Of a stretch of 64,000 nt of DNA, positions 1 through 8,019 are shown piece by piece. Under the pieces are notes generated by a model. That model was given only the letters and a program-made list of their open reading frames with translations, was not told the origin of the DNA and did not search any database. The translations under genes were made by a program, and so were the position numbers. Source of the stretch: Piscinibacter sp. XHJ-5 (GTDB lineage Bacteria; Pseudomonadota; Gammaproteobacteria; Burkholderiales; Burkholderiaceae_C); the NCBI RefSeq assembly GCF_029855045.1, contig NZ_CP123228.1:2108001-2172000 (forward strand), written 5' to 3'. Each line of letters starts with the position of its first letter. Within the stretch, counting starts at the first letter, position 1.

Positions 1-1030
1 TTGCCGATTCGTCGACCAGGCCGGCCTCCCGCGCTTCTTCCAGGGCCGCCAGGCACTCCTCGTCGGTCAGCTCATCGAGCAGGCGGCACAGCAGCGCGAA
101 GTCGAACTCGCGCCCGATCACCGCGGCGTTCTGCAGGACCGGCACGCAGGCCGGCGACAGGCGGTTCAGCCGCGCCCCGATCACGTCGCGCACGCCGCGG
201 GGGACCCGGCGGGCAGGCGGGCCGTCGCTGCGCGCAGTGCGTGACTGGACCAGGTCGCGCGCCAGTTCGGTCAGGAACAGCGGATGTCCCTCGGTCTGCT
301 CGTACATCGCCTCCGCCAGCGGGGCCGATGCGGTTCCCGCGGCCGCGACGACGAACTCGGCGGTCTCGGCCGGACTCAGGCCGCCCAGCAGCAGCCGCTG
401 CACCTGGGCGTGCCGGTGCAGCTGCGCCAACGTGTCCGACAGCGGGTGCCGGCGCGAGACCTCCGAATCGCGATACGTGCCCAGCACCATGAGCCGGCTC
501 GCGCCGGCTTCGGCCATCACGAACTGGAGCAGGCGCAGCGACGGCACGTCGGCGCGGTGCAGGTCGTCGAGCAGCAACAGCAACGGCTGGCGCGCCGCCG
601 CGCGCTGCCAGAAGGCGGCGATGGCGTCGAAGAGGCGGAAGCGCGCCTCGACCGCGTCGGGACCGGCTTGCGCACTGCCGGGCACGGAAGCCTGCTGCGG
701 GTCGAGCGCGGAGAGGGCCGAGGCCGCCGCGCCCAGCGTTTCGGCCAGCGTGCCCTCGTCGTGCAGTGCGGCGTAGCGCCGCACGAGCTGCAGCCAGGGC
801 CAGTAGGGCGGGGCGCCGGGCTCCTCCGGGCAGCGGCCCCACAGGGCGAGGACGCCGCGGCGGCCGGCGTGCTCGACCAGCTCCTGCGCGGTGCGCGTCT
901 TGCCGATGCCCGGCTCGCCGGTCAGCAGCACGATGCCGGGCCGCCCGTCCACCGCCCGCGCCAGGGCGGCCTGCAGGGCGTCGAGCTCGGAGCGCCGCCC
1001 GATGAACCTGCGTTCGGCGTCGCCGGCCAT
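1..1030 (-). CDS. AAA ATPase regulator (MalT/LuxR-type ATPase), 3' end outside window
   Basis: Partial protein of about 343 residues starting at the ATG at 1030 and running off the left edge. It opens with FIGRRSELDAL, then a Walker A P-loop GEPGIGKT (about residues 38-45) and a Walker B strand PLLLLLDDLH (about 147-156). This is the signature of the large STAND-type AAA ATPases that sit in LuxR/MalT regulators or behind cyclase domains. The visible part ends in the helical region after the ATPase core, so the output domain (TPR, HTH or other) cannot be seen. The start lies six bases past the stop of the DUF4242 gene, so the two are probably one transcript. The ATPase fold is clear, but the role (signal-dependent regulator) is inferred from the family only. 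Confidence 0.85.
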   Translation of the reverse strand, partial: MAGDAERRFIGRRSELDALQAALARAVDGRPGIVLLTGEPGIGKTRTAQELVEHAGRRGVLALWGRCPEEPGAPPYWPWLQLVRRYAALHDEGTLAETLGAAASALSALDPQQASVPGSAQAGPDAVEARFRLFDAIAAFWQRAAARQPLLLLLDDLHRADVPSLRLLQFVMAEAGASRLMVLGTYRDSEVSRRHPLSDTLAQLHRHAQVQRLLLGGLSPAETAEFVVAAAGTASAPLAEAMYEQTEGHPLFLTELARDLVQSRTARSDGPPARRVPRGVRDVIGARLNRLSPACVPVLQNAAVIGREFDFALLCRLLDELTDEECLAALEEAREAGLVDESA

Positions 1031-1036
1031 GCGCGC

Positions 1037-1297
1037 TCAGCCGGCCATCGCCGGCGGGCGGATCTCGGACACCTCGATGACGACGTCGGCCGGGAGGTTC
1101 GCGCGGCGTGCCGCTTCGCGGATGGCCTCGGCCGACGGCGCCTCGTACAGGCAATAGGTCTTCTTCTTGTCGGCCGACAGGAAGGAGAAGAGCCAATGCA
1201 CGCCCGCACTGGCGTTGATCTCGCTGACCAGGCGTGCGGATTCGTCGGTGAGCTGAAGCTGTTCGGCGAAATTGCGCTCGATGACGAACAAGGCCAT
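1037..1297 (-). CDS. DUF4242 small protein (SCO4226-like, possible nickel binder)
   Basis: An 86-residue protein starting MALFVIERNF, with the sequence HWLFSFLSADKKKTYCLYEAPS typical of DUF4242, a ferredoxin-like fold family whose member SCO4226 from Streptomyces has been described as nickel-binding. The ATG at 1297 follows a GGGGGA ribosome-binding sequence at a good distance, and the length fits the family. No signal peptide or membrane segment is present, so it should be cytoplasmic. It is the first gene of a probable two-gene operon with the AAA ATPase downstream, which suggests it may supply the ligand signal for that ATPase. That link is inference. Confidence 0.85.
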   Translation of the reverse strand: MALFVIERNFAEQLQLTDESARLVSEINASAGVHWLFSFLSADKKKTYCLYEAPSAEAIREAARRANLPADVVIEVSEIRPPAMAG

Positions 1298-1602
1298 GCG
1301 GGTCCCCCGGGCGGATGCGATCTTGTACTCCGTTGGAGCGGCGTCGCAAAGCCCGAATACGCCTCAGGCAGAGACCCTGCCGCCGTCGCAGTTCGGCTTG
1401 CGGTCGGCGGCCATCGGCGTAAGCTGGCATCGCCACCCGACGGAACCGATGGCCGAAAGGACCTCGCAAGAGGGACGAGTAAAGCGATCAGTCGCTGAAG
1501 AGTGACGGCAGCCCGCCTCCGGATCAAACCTCAGGTGGGCTGTTCCTTTTCAGGGCGCCGCTGCACCTGCAGGCTGCGGCGATGGCCAGGTCGTAGACCC
1601 GG
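1298..1602. other. Intergenic region with one hairpin, no supported gene
   Basis: About 300 bases between the DUF4242 gene and the methyltransferase gene, both on the minus strand. The part next to 1298 should hold the DUF4242 promoter and carries its GGGGGA ribosome-binding sequence. A 77-codon plus-strand frame (1272-1505) crosses it but starts inside the DUF4242 gene antisense and shows no recognisable protein. Apart from the hairpin at 1509-1550 nothing else was identified. Confidence 0.5.
1509..1550 (+). terminator. Possible terminator hairpin
   Basis: A 10-bp stem (1509-1518 with 1533-1542, one G-T pair) is followed on the plus strand by a T-rich run (TTCCTTTT). As no supported plus-strand gene precedes it, it may instead act as a hairpin downstream of the minus-strand methyltransferase gene, where it lacks a T run. 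Low certainty. Confidence 0.35.
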
Positions 1603-2400
1603 CTAGCGTCGTCCTCGCGCCGTCAACGCCCGCGCCTGCAGCAGGATGGATCCATCGGGCAGCACCGGCATGCGCTCGCGCAGGCGTTCACGCAGTTGCT
1701 CGCGCACCGGCTCCTCCAGTTGCATGGCATGGGCCGGCGCCGGCCCCTGGCCGGCGAGGAAGGGACGCCAGTAGTCGTCGAAGTCGGCGAAGCGCATCGG
1801 GATCTCGATGGCGGACACCTCGACCTGGCGCAGGCCGGCGTCTGCGAATGCCGAGGCGAGCGCATCGGGCTGGCACAGCGGAAAGCGCTCGCCCTGGTCC
1901 TGCGCACGGGCCTGCGCATCGAACTGCGCGGCCACATCCCAGTAGAGCCGGATCAGGTCCATCTTGCGCGCGTAGTCCCACACGTAGGCGCCCACCGAGC
2001 CGCCCGTCGCCGTGACGCGGACCATCTCGCGCAGCGCGGCGCCGGCATCCGGCACGAAGTTGAGCATCAGCGCGGACACGGTGGCGTCGACGGACGAATC
2101 GTCGAGCGGCAGCTGGCCCGCGGATGCGCGGTGCAGGACGACCTCCGCCGGCAGCAGTTGCCGGGCGGTGGCCAGAAAGCCTTCGGACGGGTCGATGCCG
2201 ACGACGCTGCGCGGCGCGCACCGGGCGACGATCTCCGCGCAGAGCGCCCCGGTGCCGCAGCCGACGTCCAGCCACCGCCGGTCGGCGGGCACCTCCATCC
2301 AGTGCAGGAACCGGGGCGCCACCTCGCGGCTCCAGCGGCCCATGTAGCGCTCGTAAGCGTCGCCGAGCTGCCACTTGTCGTTGCGGTTGTTCGCTTCCAT
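1603..2400 (-). CDS. Class I SAM-dependent methyltransferase
   Basis: A 265-residue protein with the SAM-binding motif I LDVGCGTG (residues 44-51), the acidic end of strand 2 in VVGIDPSEGF, and motif IV-V sequence SSVDATVSALMLNFV. This is a Methyltransf_11/25-type Rossmann methyltransferase. The N-terminal stretch WQLGDAYERYMGRWSREVAPRFL is common in Burkholderiales members annotated only as class I methyltransferases, so the substrate is unknown. It is the last gene of a minus-strand operon: S9 peptidase, alpha/beta hydrolase, then this gene 18 bases downstream. No membrane or signal segment. Confidence 0.85.
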   Translation of the reverse strand: MEANNRNDKWQLGDAYERYMGRWSREVAPRFLHWMEVPADRRWLDVGCGTGALCAEIVARCAPRSVVGIDPSEGFLATARQLLPAEVVLHRASAGQLPLDDSSVDATVSALMLNFVPDAGAALREMVRVTATGGSVGAYVWDYARKMDLIRLYWDVAAQFDAQARAQDQGERFPLCQPDALASAFADAGLRQVEVSAIEIPMRFADFDDYWRPFLAGQGPAPAHAMQLEEPVREQLRERLRERMPVLPDGSILLQARALTARGRR

Positions 2401-2418
2401 CGGTGCCTCCTGGCAAAG

Positions 2419-3255
2419 CTATTGGCGCAGCGGCAACCTGCCGATGAAGCGCCGCAGCGCGGCGTTGAATGCCTCGGGGGCATCCATGCTCGGCAGGTGC
2501 GCCGCGCCTTCGAGCATGACGCGCTGCGCGCCGGAGATGCGACGCACCAGCTCCTCGCAGCGCGCACGCAGGTGCGGCAGGTCCAGGTCGCCCCACAGCA
2601 CCAGCGTGGGCACCTGCAGTTCCTGCAGCCGGCGCCAGGCCGTGGCCGCCGGCTCCAACGCCTCGCCTACATCGTCGGCGCGCAGGGCGATGCCGTTCAT
2701 CGCAAGGAAGAGCTCGCGCGTCGCGCCGCCCACCCGTCCCGGTGGCGCCGCGGGGCCGTCGAGCCAGAGCTGCGCCTCGAGCTCGTTGACCGCATCGACA
2801 TCGCGCCGCGCCGAGGCCGCGTCGATGTCGCCGGCGAGCCGTTGCACCCGGCCGGTCAGCTCGGCCTGCGGTGCGCCGCCCACCGCCGGTGCGACCAGCA
2901 CCAGAGCGCGCACGCGCTGCGGTTGCGCCAGCGCGGCGTCGATCGCGACGCGGCCGCCTTGCGAGCAGCCGACGAGCACGGCGCTGTCGAACCGCGCCGC
3001 GTCCATCACCGCCCACAGGTCGGCTTCGCGCGAGTGGCGCGTGGGCGCGAGCGTTCGCGTCTCGCCGAAGCCGCGCCGGTCGTAGCGCAGCAGCGGATGC
3101 GACGCCGCAAAGGCTTCCCACTGCGCCTGCCACATGCGGCGGTCGCACACGCCCGCGTGCAGGAACACCAGCGGCACGCCTTGCGCGCCATGGCTCGCCT
3201 CGACCTCGGCGGCGAGCACCGCGCCGTCGACATTCACCCACGTCGTCGTGCTCAT
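2419..3255 (-). CDS. Alpha/beta-fold hydrolase
   Basis: A 278-residue protein starting at ATG 3255, which overlaps the TGA of the upstream peptidase gene by four bases (ATGA), a sign of translational coupling. It has the oxyanion region FLHAGVCDRRMW, the nucleophile elbow GCSQGG (Ser about 98), an acid in LWGDLDLPH and the catalytic His in GAAHLPSMD, so the triad is complete. The fold matches the 3-oxoadipate enol-lactonase/haloperoxidase-like branch, but these sequences do not fix a substrate. Cytoplasmic by sequence. Confidence 0.88.
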   Translation of the reverse strand: MSTTTWVNVDGAVLAAEVEASHGAQGVPLVFLHAGVCDRRMWQAQWEAFAASHPLLRYDRRGFGETRTLAPTRHSREADLWAVMDAARFDSAVLVGCSQGGRVAIDAALAQPQRVRALVLVAPAVGGAPQAELTGRVQRLAGDIDAASARRDVDAVNELEAQLWLDGPAAPPGRVGGATRELFLAMNGIALRADDVGEALEPAATAWRRLQELQVPTLVLWGDLDLPHLRARCEELVRRISGAQRVMLEGAAHLPSMDAPEAFNAALRRFIGRLPLRQ

Positions 3256-5210
3256 CGACCGTGCCTCTCTTCGAGCTCGCCCGCGATGGTCACCGGCTCG
3301 ATCGCATCGGCGGGCGCGAAGCCGAACACGCGGCCGTAGAAGTACAGCTCGGCCTCGAGGGTGCGGCGCAGCGTCTCCAGGCGGCGAAAGCCGTGTCCCT
3401 CGCCTTCGAACGCAAGGAAGGCGACCGGAACGCCGCGCGCCTTCATCGCTTCGACCATGCCCTGCGATTGCGACGGCAGGACCACCTTGTCGTCCAGCCC
3501 CTGGAAGAAGATCACCGGCCGCTTGAGCCGGTCGGCGTGCAAGGCCGGAGAGCGCTCGCGGTACAGGCGCTCGCGTTCGGGCGGTGGGGCGACCAGGTAC
3601 TCGGTGTAGCGCGACTCGAACTTGTGCGTGTCGGCATCCAGCGCCGCCAGGTCGGTGACGCCGAAGTAGCTCGCGCCGGCCTTGAACACGTCGTGGAAGA
3701 TCAGCGCGCACAGGGTCGTGTAGCCGCTGGCGCTGCTGCCGCGGATGGCCATTCGCTGCGGGTCGACGCTGCCGCGCTGCGCGAGGTGGCGCGCGGCGGC
3801 CACGCAGTCCTGCACGTCGACGATGCCCCACTGGCCCTTCAGCGTCTCCATGTAGGCACGGCCGAAGCCGGTGCTGCCGCCGTAGTTGACGTCGAGCACC
3901 GCGAAGCCGCGGCTGGTCCAGAAGTTCACCGGCAGCCGCAGGCTGGTCCCGCTCATCGACGTCGGCCCGCCGTGACTGGTCACGATGAGCGGCGGGCGCT
4001 CGCCGGGCGGCGCCTCGAAGTCGGGATTGGTCGGCGGATAGTGGAAGGCGTGGGCGATGCGGCCGCCCTCGCTCTCGAAAGCCAGGCTTTCAGGCCGCGC
4101 CAGCCAGGCCGCATCGGGCAGGTCGGTGGCGCTGCGCGCCAGCACGGTGTGCGCACCGCTGTCGAGGTCGATGCGCAGCAGGTGCTGCGGTTGTGTCGGC
4201 GATCCGGCGATGGCGACGATGAAGCCGGGACCCACCTGCAGCTCCTCGAAGTCGGTGCGGTCGGTGGCGATCGGCTGCCAGGCGCCGCTGCGCACATCGA
4301 TGCGGCCCAGCCGGCTCACGCCCTGGTCGATGCAGCTGGCGATGATCTCGTGCGCGCCATGAAAGCCGTACAGGTGACGTCCGAAGACCCATTGCGGCCT
4401 GGCGAACTCGGCGTCCGTGGGGCACAGCGGCTGCAGCGCATCGCGCTCCATGCGATGCAGGTTCCAGAATCCCGAGCGGTCCGACACCACGAACAGCTGC
4501 CCGTCGGGCGACCATTGCGGCTGGCACAGGGAATCGTCCGCGCCGCCGGCGAGGCGCCGCGGCTGCACGAGGCGGCCGTCGTCCGACACATCGGCCAGCC
4601 ACAACTCGGTGCCCTGGAACGGCATCAGCGGATGGTTCCAGCACAGCCAGGCCAGGCGGCGGCCATCGGGCGACAGGCGCGGCGCGGCGTAGAAGTCGTG
4701 GCCGCTGGCCAGCGCCGCGGCATCGCCGCGGCCGTCGAGCGGCAGGGCCACCAGCAGGTTGCGCGGCTCGTGCCCGCCTGCGGCGTGGTCCTCGCGCACG
4801 GCGATGAGGCGCTGTCGGGGGGCGTCGAGCTCGAAGTCGGCGTGGCGATGGCGGCTCTCGTGCGTGAGGGGCTCGATGGCGCCGTCCGGCGCGCGGCGGT
4901 AGACGAGGTTGTCGGCGTAGTGGGAGAAGTACAGGACACCACCGGCCGCGATGCAGGCGCCGCCGCCGTACTCGTGCACCCGAGAGCGGACGTTGTACGG
5001 CGCGGCGGTCAGCATCTCCGTCGGCGAGTCGGCCGTACCGTCGCTGCGCATCGCCGCGACGCGGCCGCCTTCCCCGGGCAGGCCTTCGAGCCAGACCACC
5101 GACGAGCCGTCGATGTGCGGCGCGGACAGCGGCCGGCTTGCGCTGGCGACGCGCTGTGCGGTGATCGGTGAAGCCCAGGTGCCGAAGGAGGCGATGGTGC
5201 GGCCGGGCAT
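3252..5210 (-). CDS. S9 family serine peptidase (acylaminoacyl/dipeptidyl peptidase type)
   Basis: A 652-residue protein made of an N-terminal seven-blade-type beta-propeller (about 1-390) and a C-terminal alpha/beta hydrolase domain. The catalytic Ser lies in IRGSSASGYT (Ser493), the Asp in FQGLDDKVV (Asp574) and the His in GEGHGFRR (His606). The length and order fit acylaminoacyl-peptidase-like S9C enzymes that trim short or N-acylated peptides. There is no signal peptide, so it is cytoplasmic. The ATG at 5210 has AAGGAG seven bases upstream. It leads the operon with the hydrolase and methyltransferase genes. Confidence 0.9.
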   Translation of the reverse strand: MPGRTIASFGTWASPITAQRVASASRPLSAPHIDGSSVVWLEGLPGEGGRVAAMRSDGTADSPTEMLTAAPYNVRSRVHEYGGGACIAAGGVLYFSHYADNLVYRRAPDGAIEPLTHESRHRHADFELDAPRQRLIAVREDHAAGGHEPRNLLVALPLDGRGDAAALASGHDFYAAPRLSPDGRRLAWLCWNHPLMPFQGTELWLADVSDDGRLVQPRRLAGGADDSLCQPQWSPDGQLFVVSDRSGFWNLHRMERDALQPLCPTDAEFARPQWVFGRHLYGFHGAHEIIASCIDQGVSRLGRIDVRSGAWQPIATDRTDFEELQVGPGFIVAIAGSPTQPQHLLRIDLDSGAHTVLARSATDLPDAAWLARPESLAFESEGGRIAHAFHYPPTNPDFEAPPGERPPLIVTSHGGPTSMSGTSLRLPVNFWTSRGFAVLDVNYGGSTGFGRAYMETLKGQWGIVDVQDCVAAARHLAQRGSVDPQRMAIRGSSASGYTTLCALIFHDVFKAGASYFGVTDLAALDADTHKFESRYTEYLVAPPPERERLYRERSPALHADRLKRPVIFFQGLDDKVVLPSQSQGMVEAMKARGVPVAFLAFEGEGHGFRRLETLRRTLEAELYFYGRVFGFAPADAIEPVTIAGELEERHGR

Positions 5211-5282
5211 GCGAAGCTCCTTGGTCGGTGAACGGGCGCAGGTTAGCGCCATTCGCTGCCCGTGTTTCAACAGGAGGCGTTC

Positions 5283-5645
5283 ATGTCCGCACTGATGATC
5301 CTCGTCGCAGGTCCCTACCGTTCCGGCACGAACGACGATCCGGCACTGATCGCGAAGAACGTGGCCGCGATGACCGAGGCCAGCCTGCGGCTGTTTCGCG
5401 CCGGGCACCTGCCGGTGATGGGCGAGTGGTTCGCGCTGCCGCTGATCGAGCACGCCGGCTCCACGGGCATCGGCGATGAGGTGTTCAACGAGATCTTCCA
5501 TCCGGTTTCGAGGCGCCTGGTCGCCAAGTGCGACGCCTGCCTGCGCATCGGCGGTCCCTCCGCCGGCGCCGACGAGATGGTCGCCATCGCGCGCCAGCAT
5601 GGCAAGGCGGTGTTTCACGGCCTCGACGAGGTGCCGGCACCCTGA
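5283..5645 (+). CDS. DUF4406 (nucleoside deoxyribosyltransferase-like) protein
   Basis: A 120-residue protein beginning MSALMILVAGPYRSGTNDDP, with a YRSG motif near the N-terminus and ADEMVAIARQHGKAVFHG near the C-terminus. This matches the small Rossmann-like DUF4406 family related to nucleoside 2-deoxyribosyltransferases; function is unproven. A start 21 bases upstream (5262) is possible, but 5283 has an AGGAGG sequence at 5272-5277 at ideal spacing and gives the family N-terminus. It is divergent from the S9 peptidase gene across about 70 bases that must hold both promoters. Confidence 0.8.
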   Translation: MSALMILVAGPYRSGTNDDPALIAKNVAAMTEASLRLFRAGHLPVMGEWFALPLIEHAGSTGIGDEVFNEIFHPVSRRLVAKCDACLRIGGPSAGADEMVAIARQHGKAVFHGLDEVPAP

Positions 5646-5727
5646 GTCCCCCCGCAGACCCCCGCACCCCGCACGGTCATTGCCCCGGCGATACAACGTC
5701 CGACTCCGTCTCGACGCAAGGATCACC

Positions 5728-6522
5728 GTGGACCTCGGCCTCAGCACCAAGCACGCACTCGTCACCGGCTCGACCGCCGGCATAGGACTGGCCACCGCCT
5801 GTGCGCTCGCACGCGAAGGCGCAGCCGTCACCGTCAACGGCCGCACGCAGCGGCGGGTCGATGAAGCGGTGGCGCAGGTGCGCAAGGCCGCGCCGCGCGC
5901 CGCGGTGAACGGCATCGCGCTCGACCTGTCCACCGCGGACGGCTGCCGCGCGATCACCGAGGTGCTGCCCGATGTCGACGTGCTGGTCAACAACCTCGGC
6001 ATCTTCGAGCCGAAGCCGTTCGAGGACATCCCGGACGAAGACTGGCTGCGCTTCTTCGAGGTCAACGTGATGAGCGGCGTGCGCCTGTCGCGCCACTACG
6101 TCGCCGGCATGCGGGCGCGCAACTGGGGCCGCATCGTCTTCGTCTCCAGCGAATCGGGACTGCAGATCCCGACCGAGATGATTCACTACGGCATGACCAA
6201 GACCGCACAGCTTGCCGTCGCCCGCGGCCTGGCCGAGACGCTGGCCGGCACCGGTGTCACGGTGAACAGCGTGCTGCCGGGCCCCACCGCTTCCGAAGGC
6301 GTCGGCGGCTTCGTCGCCGACATGGCCCGCACGCGCGGTGTTGACGTCGCCACCGTCGAGCGCGAGTTCTTCAGCAGCGCGCGGCCCTCGTCGGTGCTGC
6401 GCCGCTTCGCCACGCCCGACGAGGTCGCGTCGATGATCGTGTACGCGTGCAGCGCGGCCGCGTCGGCGACCACGGGCACGGCGCTGCGGGTCGACGGTGG
6501 CGTCGTGCGCGCCATCGCCTGA
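5728..6522 (+). CDS. Short-chain dehydrogenase/reductase (SDR)
   Basis: A 264-residue classical SDR read from a GTG at 5728 with AAGGA eight bases upstream. Earlier in-frame starts give unrelated sequence that overlaps the DUF4406 gene. It shows the cofactor motif TGSTAGIG (13-20), the NNLG motif near residue 88, and the catalytic Ser in VFVSSESG with Tyr154-x3-Lys158 in HYGMTK. Family members reduce or oxidise keto/hydroxy groups with NAD(P)H. The next gene is a 2-hydroxyacid dehydrogenase 20 bases downstream, so the pair probably work on related hydroxy or keto acids. The substrate is not evident. Confidence 0.87.
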   Translation: MDLGLSTKHALVTGSTAGIGLATACALAREGAAVTVNGRTQRRVDEAVAQVRKAAPRAAVNGIALDLSTADGCRAITEVLPDVDVLVNNLGIFEPKPFEDIPDEDWLRFFEVNVMSGVRLSRHYVAGMRARNWGRIVFVSSESGLQIPTEMIHYGMTKTAQLAVARGLAETLAGTGVTVNSVLPGPTASEGVGGFVADMARTRGVDVATVEREFFSSARPSSVLRRFATPDEVASMIVYACSAAASATTGTALRVDGGVVRAIA

Positions 6523-6542
6523 GGGGACGCCGAGGTGGCCCG

Positions 6543-7535
6543 GTGAAGCGGCTGCGCATCCTGGTGACGCACGATGCCCAGGCGCGGCGCCTGTACTACG
6601 GCGACGCGGCGATCGCGCGCCTGCGCGCGCTGGGCGACGTGAGCGTCAACGACACCGGGGGACCATTGCCGCTGCCGCAGCTGGTGGCGCTCGCGCGCGA
6701 CTGCCAGGTGATCGTCAGCGACCGGCAGACGGCCGCGCCGGCGGCCGTGTTCGAGCAGCTTCCCGGTCTCGCGGTGTTCATGCGCTGCGCGGTCGACATC
6801 CGCAACGTCGATGTGGCCGCTGCCAGCGCACACGGTGTGCTCGTGACCCGCGCGAGCGCCGGCTTCGCGACCGCGGTGGCCGAGTGGGTGATGGCCGCCA
6901 TGCTCGACCTGAGCCGCCACACGAGCGAGTACGTCGCCACCTGGCGCGCCGGCGCGGTGCCGACCGCCCGCATGGGCCGTGAGCTGCGCGGGGCCACGCT
7001 CGGCGTGCTCGGCTACGGTGCCATCGGCCGCGCGGTCGTTCGCCTCGGGCTGGCCTTCGGCATGCGGGTGTGCGTGGCCGATCCGAACGTGCAGGTGGAC
7101 GATCCGGCCGTCGAGCAGCTCACGCTGGACGCGGTGCTGGCCGCGGCCGATTGTGTCGTGTGCCTGGTCGTGGCGACGCCGCAGACGGAGAACCTGATGA
7201 ACGATGCGCGCTTCGCGCAGATGAAGGACGGCGCGTTCTTCGTCAATGCGTCGCGTGGCGAGCTCGTCGACGAGGCCGCGCTGCTGCGCGCCCTCGACAG
7301 CGGCCGGCTGGCGGGCTGCGCGATGGACGTGGGCCGCGCCCCGGACCAGATGCCATCGCGGTCGCTCGCCGCGCATCCGCGTGTCGTCGCCACGCCGCAC
7401 GTCGGCGGCCTCACGCCGCCGGCGGTGTCGCACCAGGCGATCGAGACCACCGAGCAGCTCGCGGCCATCACACGCGGCGAGACGCCGCGCGGGGCGGTGA
7501 ACCCGGAGCACGCGCGGCGCTTGCAAACCTTGTAG
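6543..7535 (+). CDS. D-2-hydroxyacid dehydrogenase family protein
   Basis: A 330-residue protein read from GTG 6543, since upstream in-frame codons give arginine-rich shadow sequence. The NAD-binding GYGAIGRA motif is at 157-164, the substrate-binding Arg in NASRGELVDE (Arg238) and the catalytic His in VATPHVGG (His286). The usual DVFExEP segment holding the catalytic Glu is replaced by DVGRAPDQMP, so Glu is absent at its usual place; Asp268 could substitute. It lies in a run SDR, this gene, GFA protein with short gaps (20 and 10 bases). Likely a reductase of a 2-keto acid, but the altered site leaves activity uncertain. Confidence 0.85.
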   Translation: MKRLRILVTHDAQARRLYYGDAAIARLRALGDVSVNDTGGPLPLPQLVALARDCQVIVSDRQTAAPAAVFEQLPGLAVFMRCAVDIRNVDVAAASAHGVLVTRASAGFATAVAEWVMAAMLDLSRHTSEYVATWRAGAVPTARMGRELRGATLGVLGYGAIGRAVVRLGLAFGMRVCVADPNVQVDDPAVEQLTLDAVLAAADCVVCLVVATPQTENLMNDARFAQMKDGAFFVNASRGELVDEAALLRALDSGRLAGCAMDVGRAPDQMPSRSLAAHPRVVATPHVGGLTPPAVSHQAIETTEQLAAITRGETPRGAVNPEHARRLQTL

Positions 7536-7545
7536 GACCTCCGCC

Positions 7546-8019
7546 ATGCATCTCCAGGGTTCCTGCCACTGCCGCGCCGTGACCTTCTCCGTCGAATCGA
7601 CGTCGCCCGTCCCCTTCATGCGCTGCTACTGCTCGATCTGCCGCAAGACCGCGGGCAGCGGCGGCTATGCGATCAACCTGGGCGCCGACTTCCACACGCT
7701 GAAGGTGAAAGGACGCCGCCATCTGCGCGTCTACCGGGCGCGGATGGGCGAAGGCGACGACGTGCGCACGAGCAGCGGGCAGCGTCACTTCTGCGGCCGC
7801 TGCGGCAGCCCGCTGTGGCTGTGGGATCCCGCCTGGCCGGACCTGGTGCATCCGCACGCCGGTGCCATCGACAGCGAGCTGCCGCCGCCGCCCGAGCATG
7901 TCCACATGATGCTGGGCTCGAAGGCGAGCTGGGTGCCGGTGGAAGGGCGGCGCGACGATCCGCGCTACGAGGACTATCCGGACATGTCGCTCGCCCAGTG
8001 GCACGAGCGGCACGGTTAG
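7546..8019 (+). CDS. GFA family protein (glutathione-dependent formaldehyde-activating-like)
   Basis: A 157-residue protein with the zinc-binding cysteine pattern of the GFA/Mss4-like fold: CHC at 7-9, CYCSIC at 27-32 and CGRC at 83-86. These small enzymes are named after Gfa, which binds formaldehyde-glutathione adducts, but most members have no shown substrate. It starts 10 bases after the dehydrogenase gene, so it is probably co-transcribed. Its last four bases overlap the end of the convergent AraC-type gene. The family call is firm; the activity is not. Confidence 0.88.
   Translation: MHLQGSCHCRAVTFSVESTSPVPFMRCYCSICRKTAGSGGYAINLGADFHTLKVKGRRHLRVYRARMGEGDDVRTSSGQRHFCGRCGSPLWLWDPAWPDLVHPHAGAIDSELPPPPEHVHMMLGSKASWVPVEGRRDDPRYEDYPDMSLAQWHERHG

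Noticed and set aside
1272..1505. A 77-codon plus-strand frame that ends just before a hairpin with a T-rich run
   Set aside because: It begins antisense inside the DUF4242 gene, has no ribosome-binding sequence and no recognisable motif; the hairpin position may be chance.
1696..5171. Long plus-strand open frames (1696-3339 and 2871-5171)
   Set aside because: They are shadows opposite the methyltransferase, hydrolase and S9 peptidase genes, whose motifs are clear.
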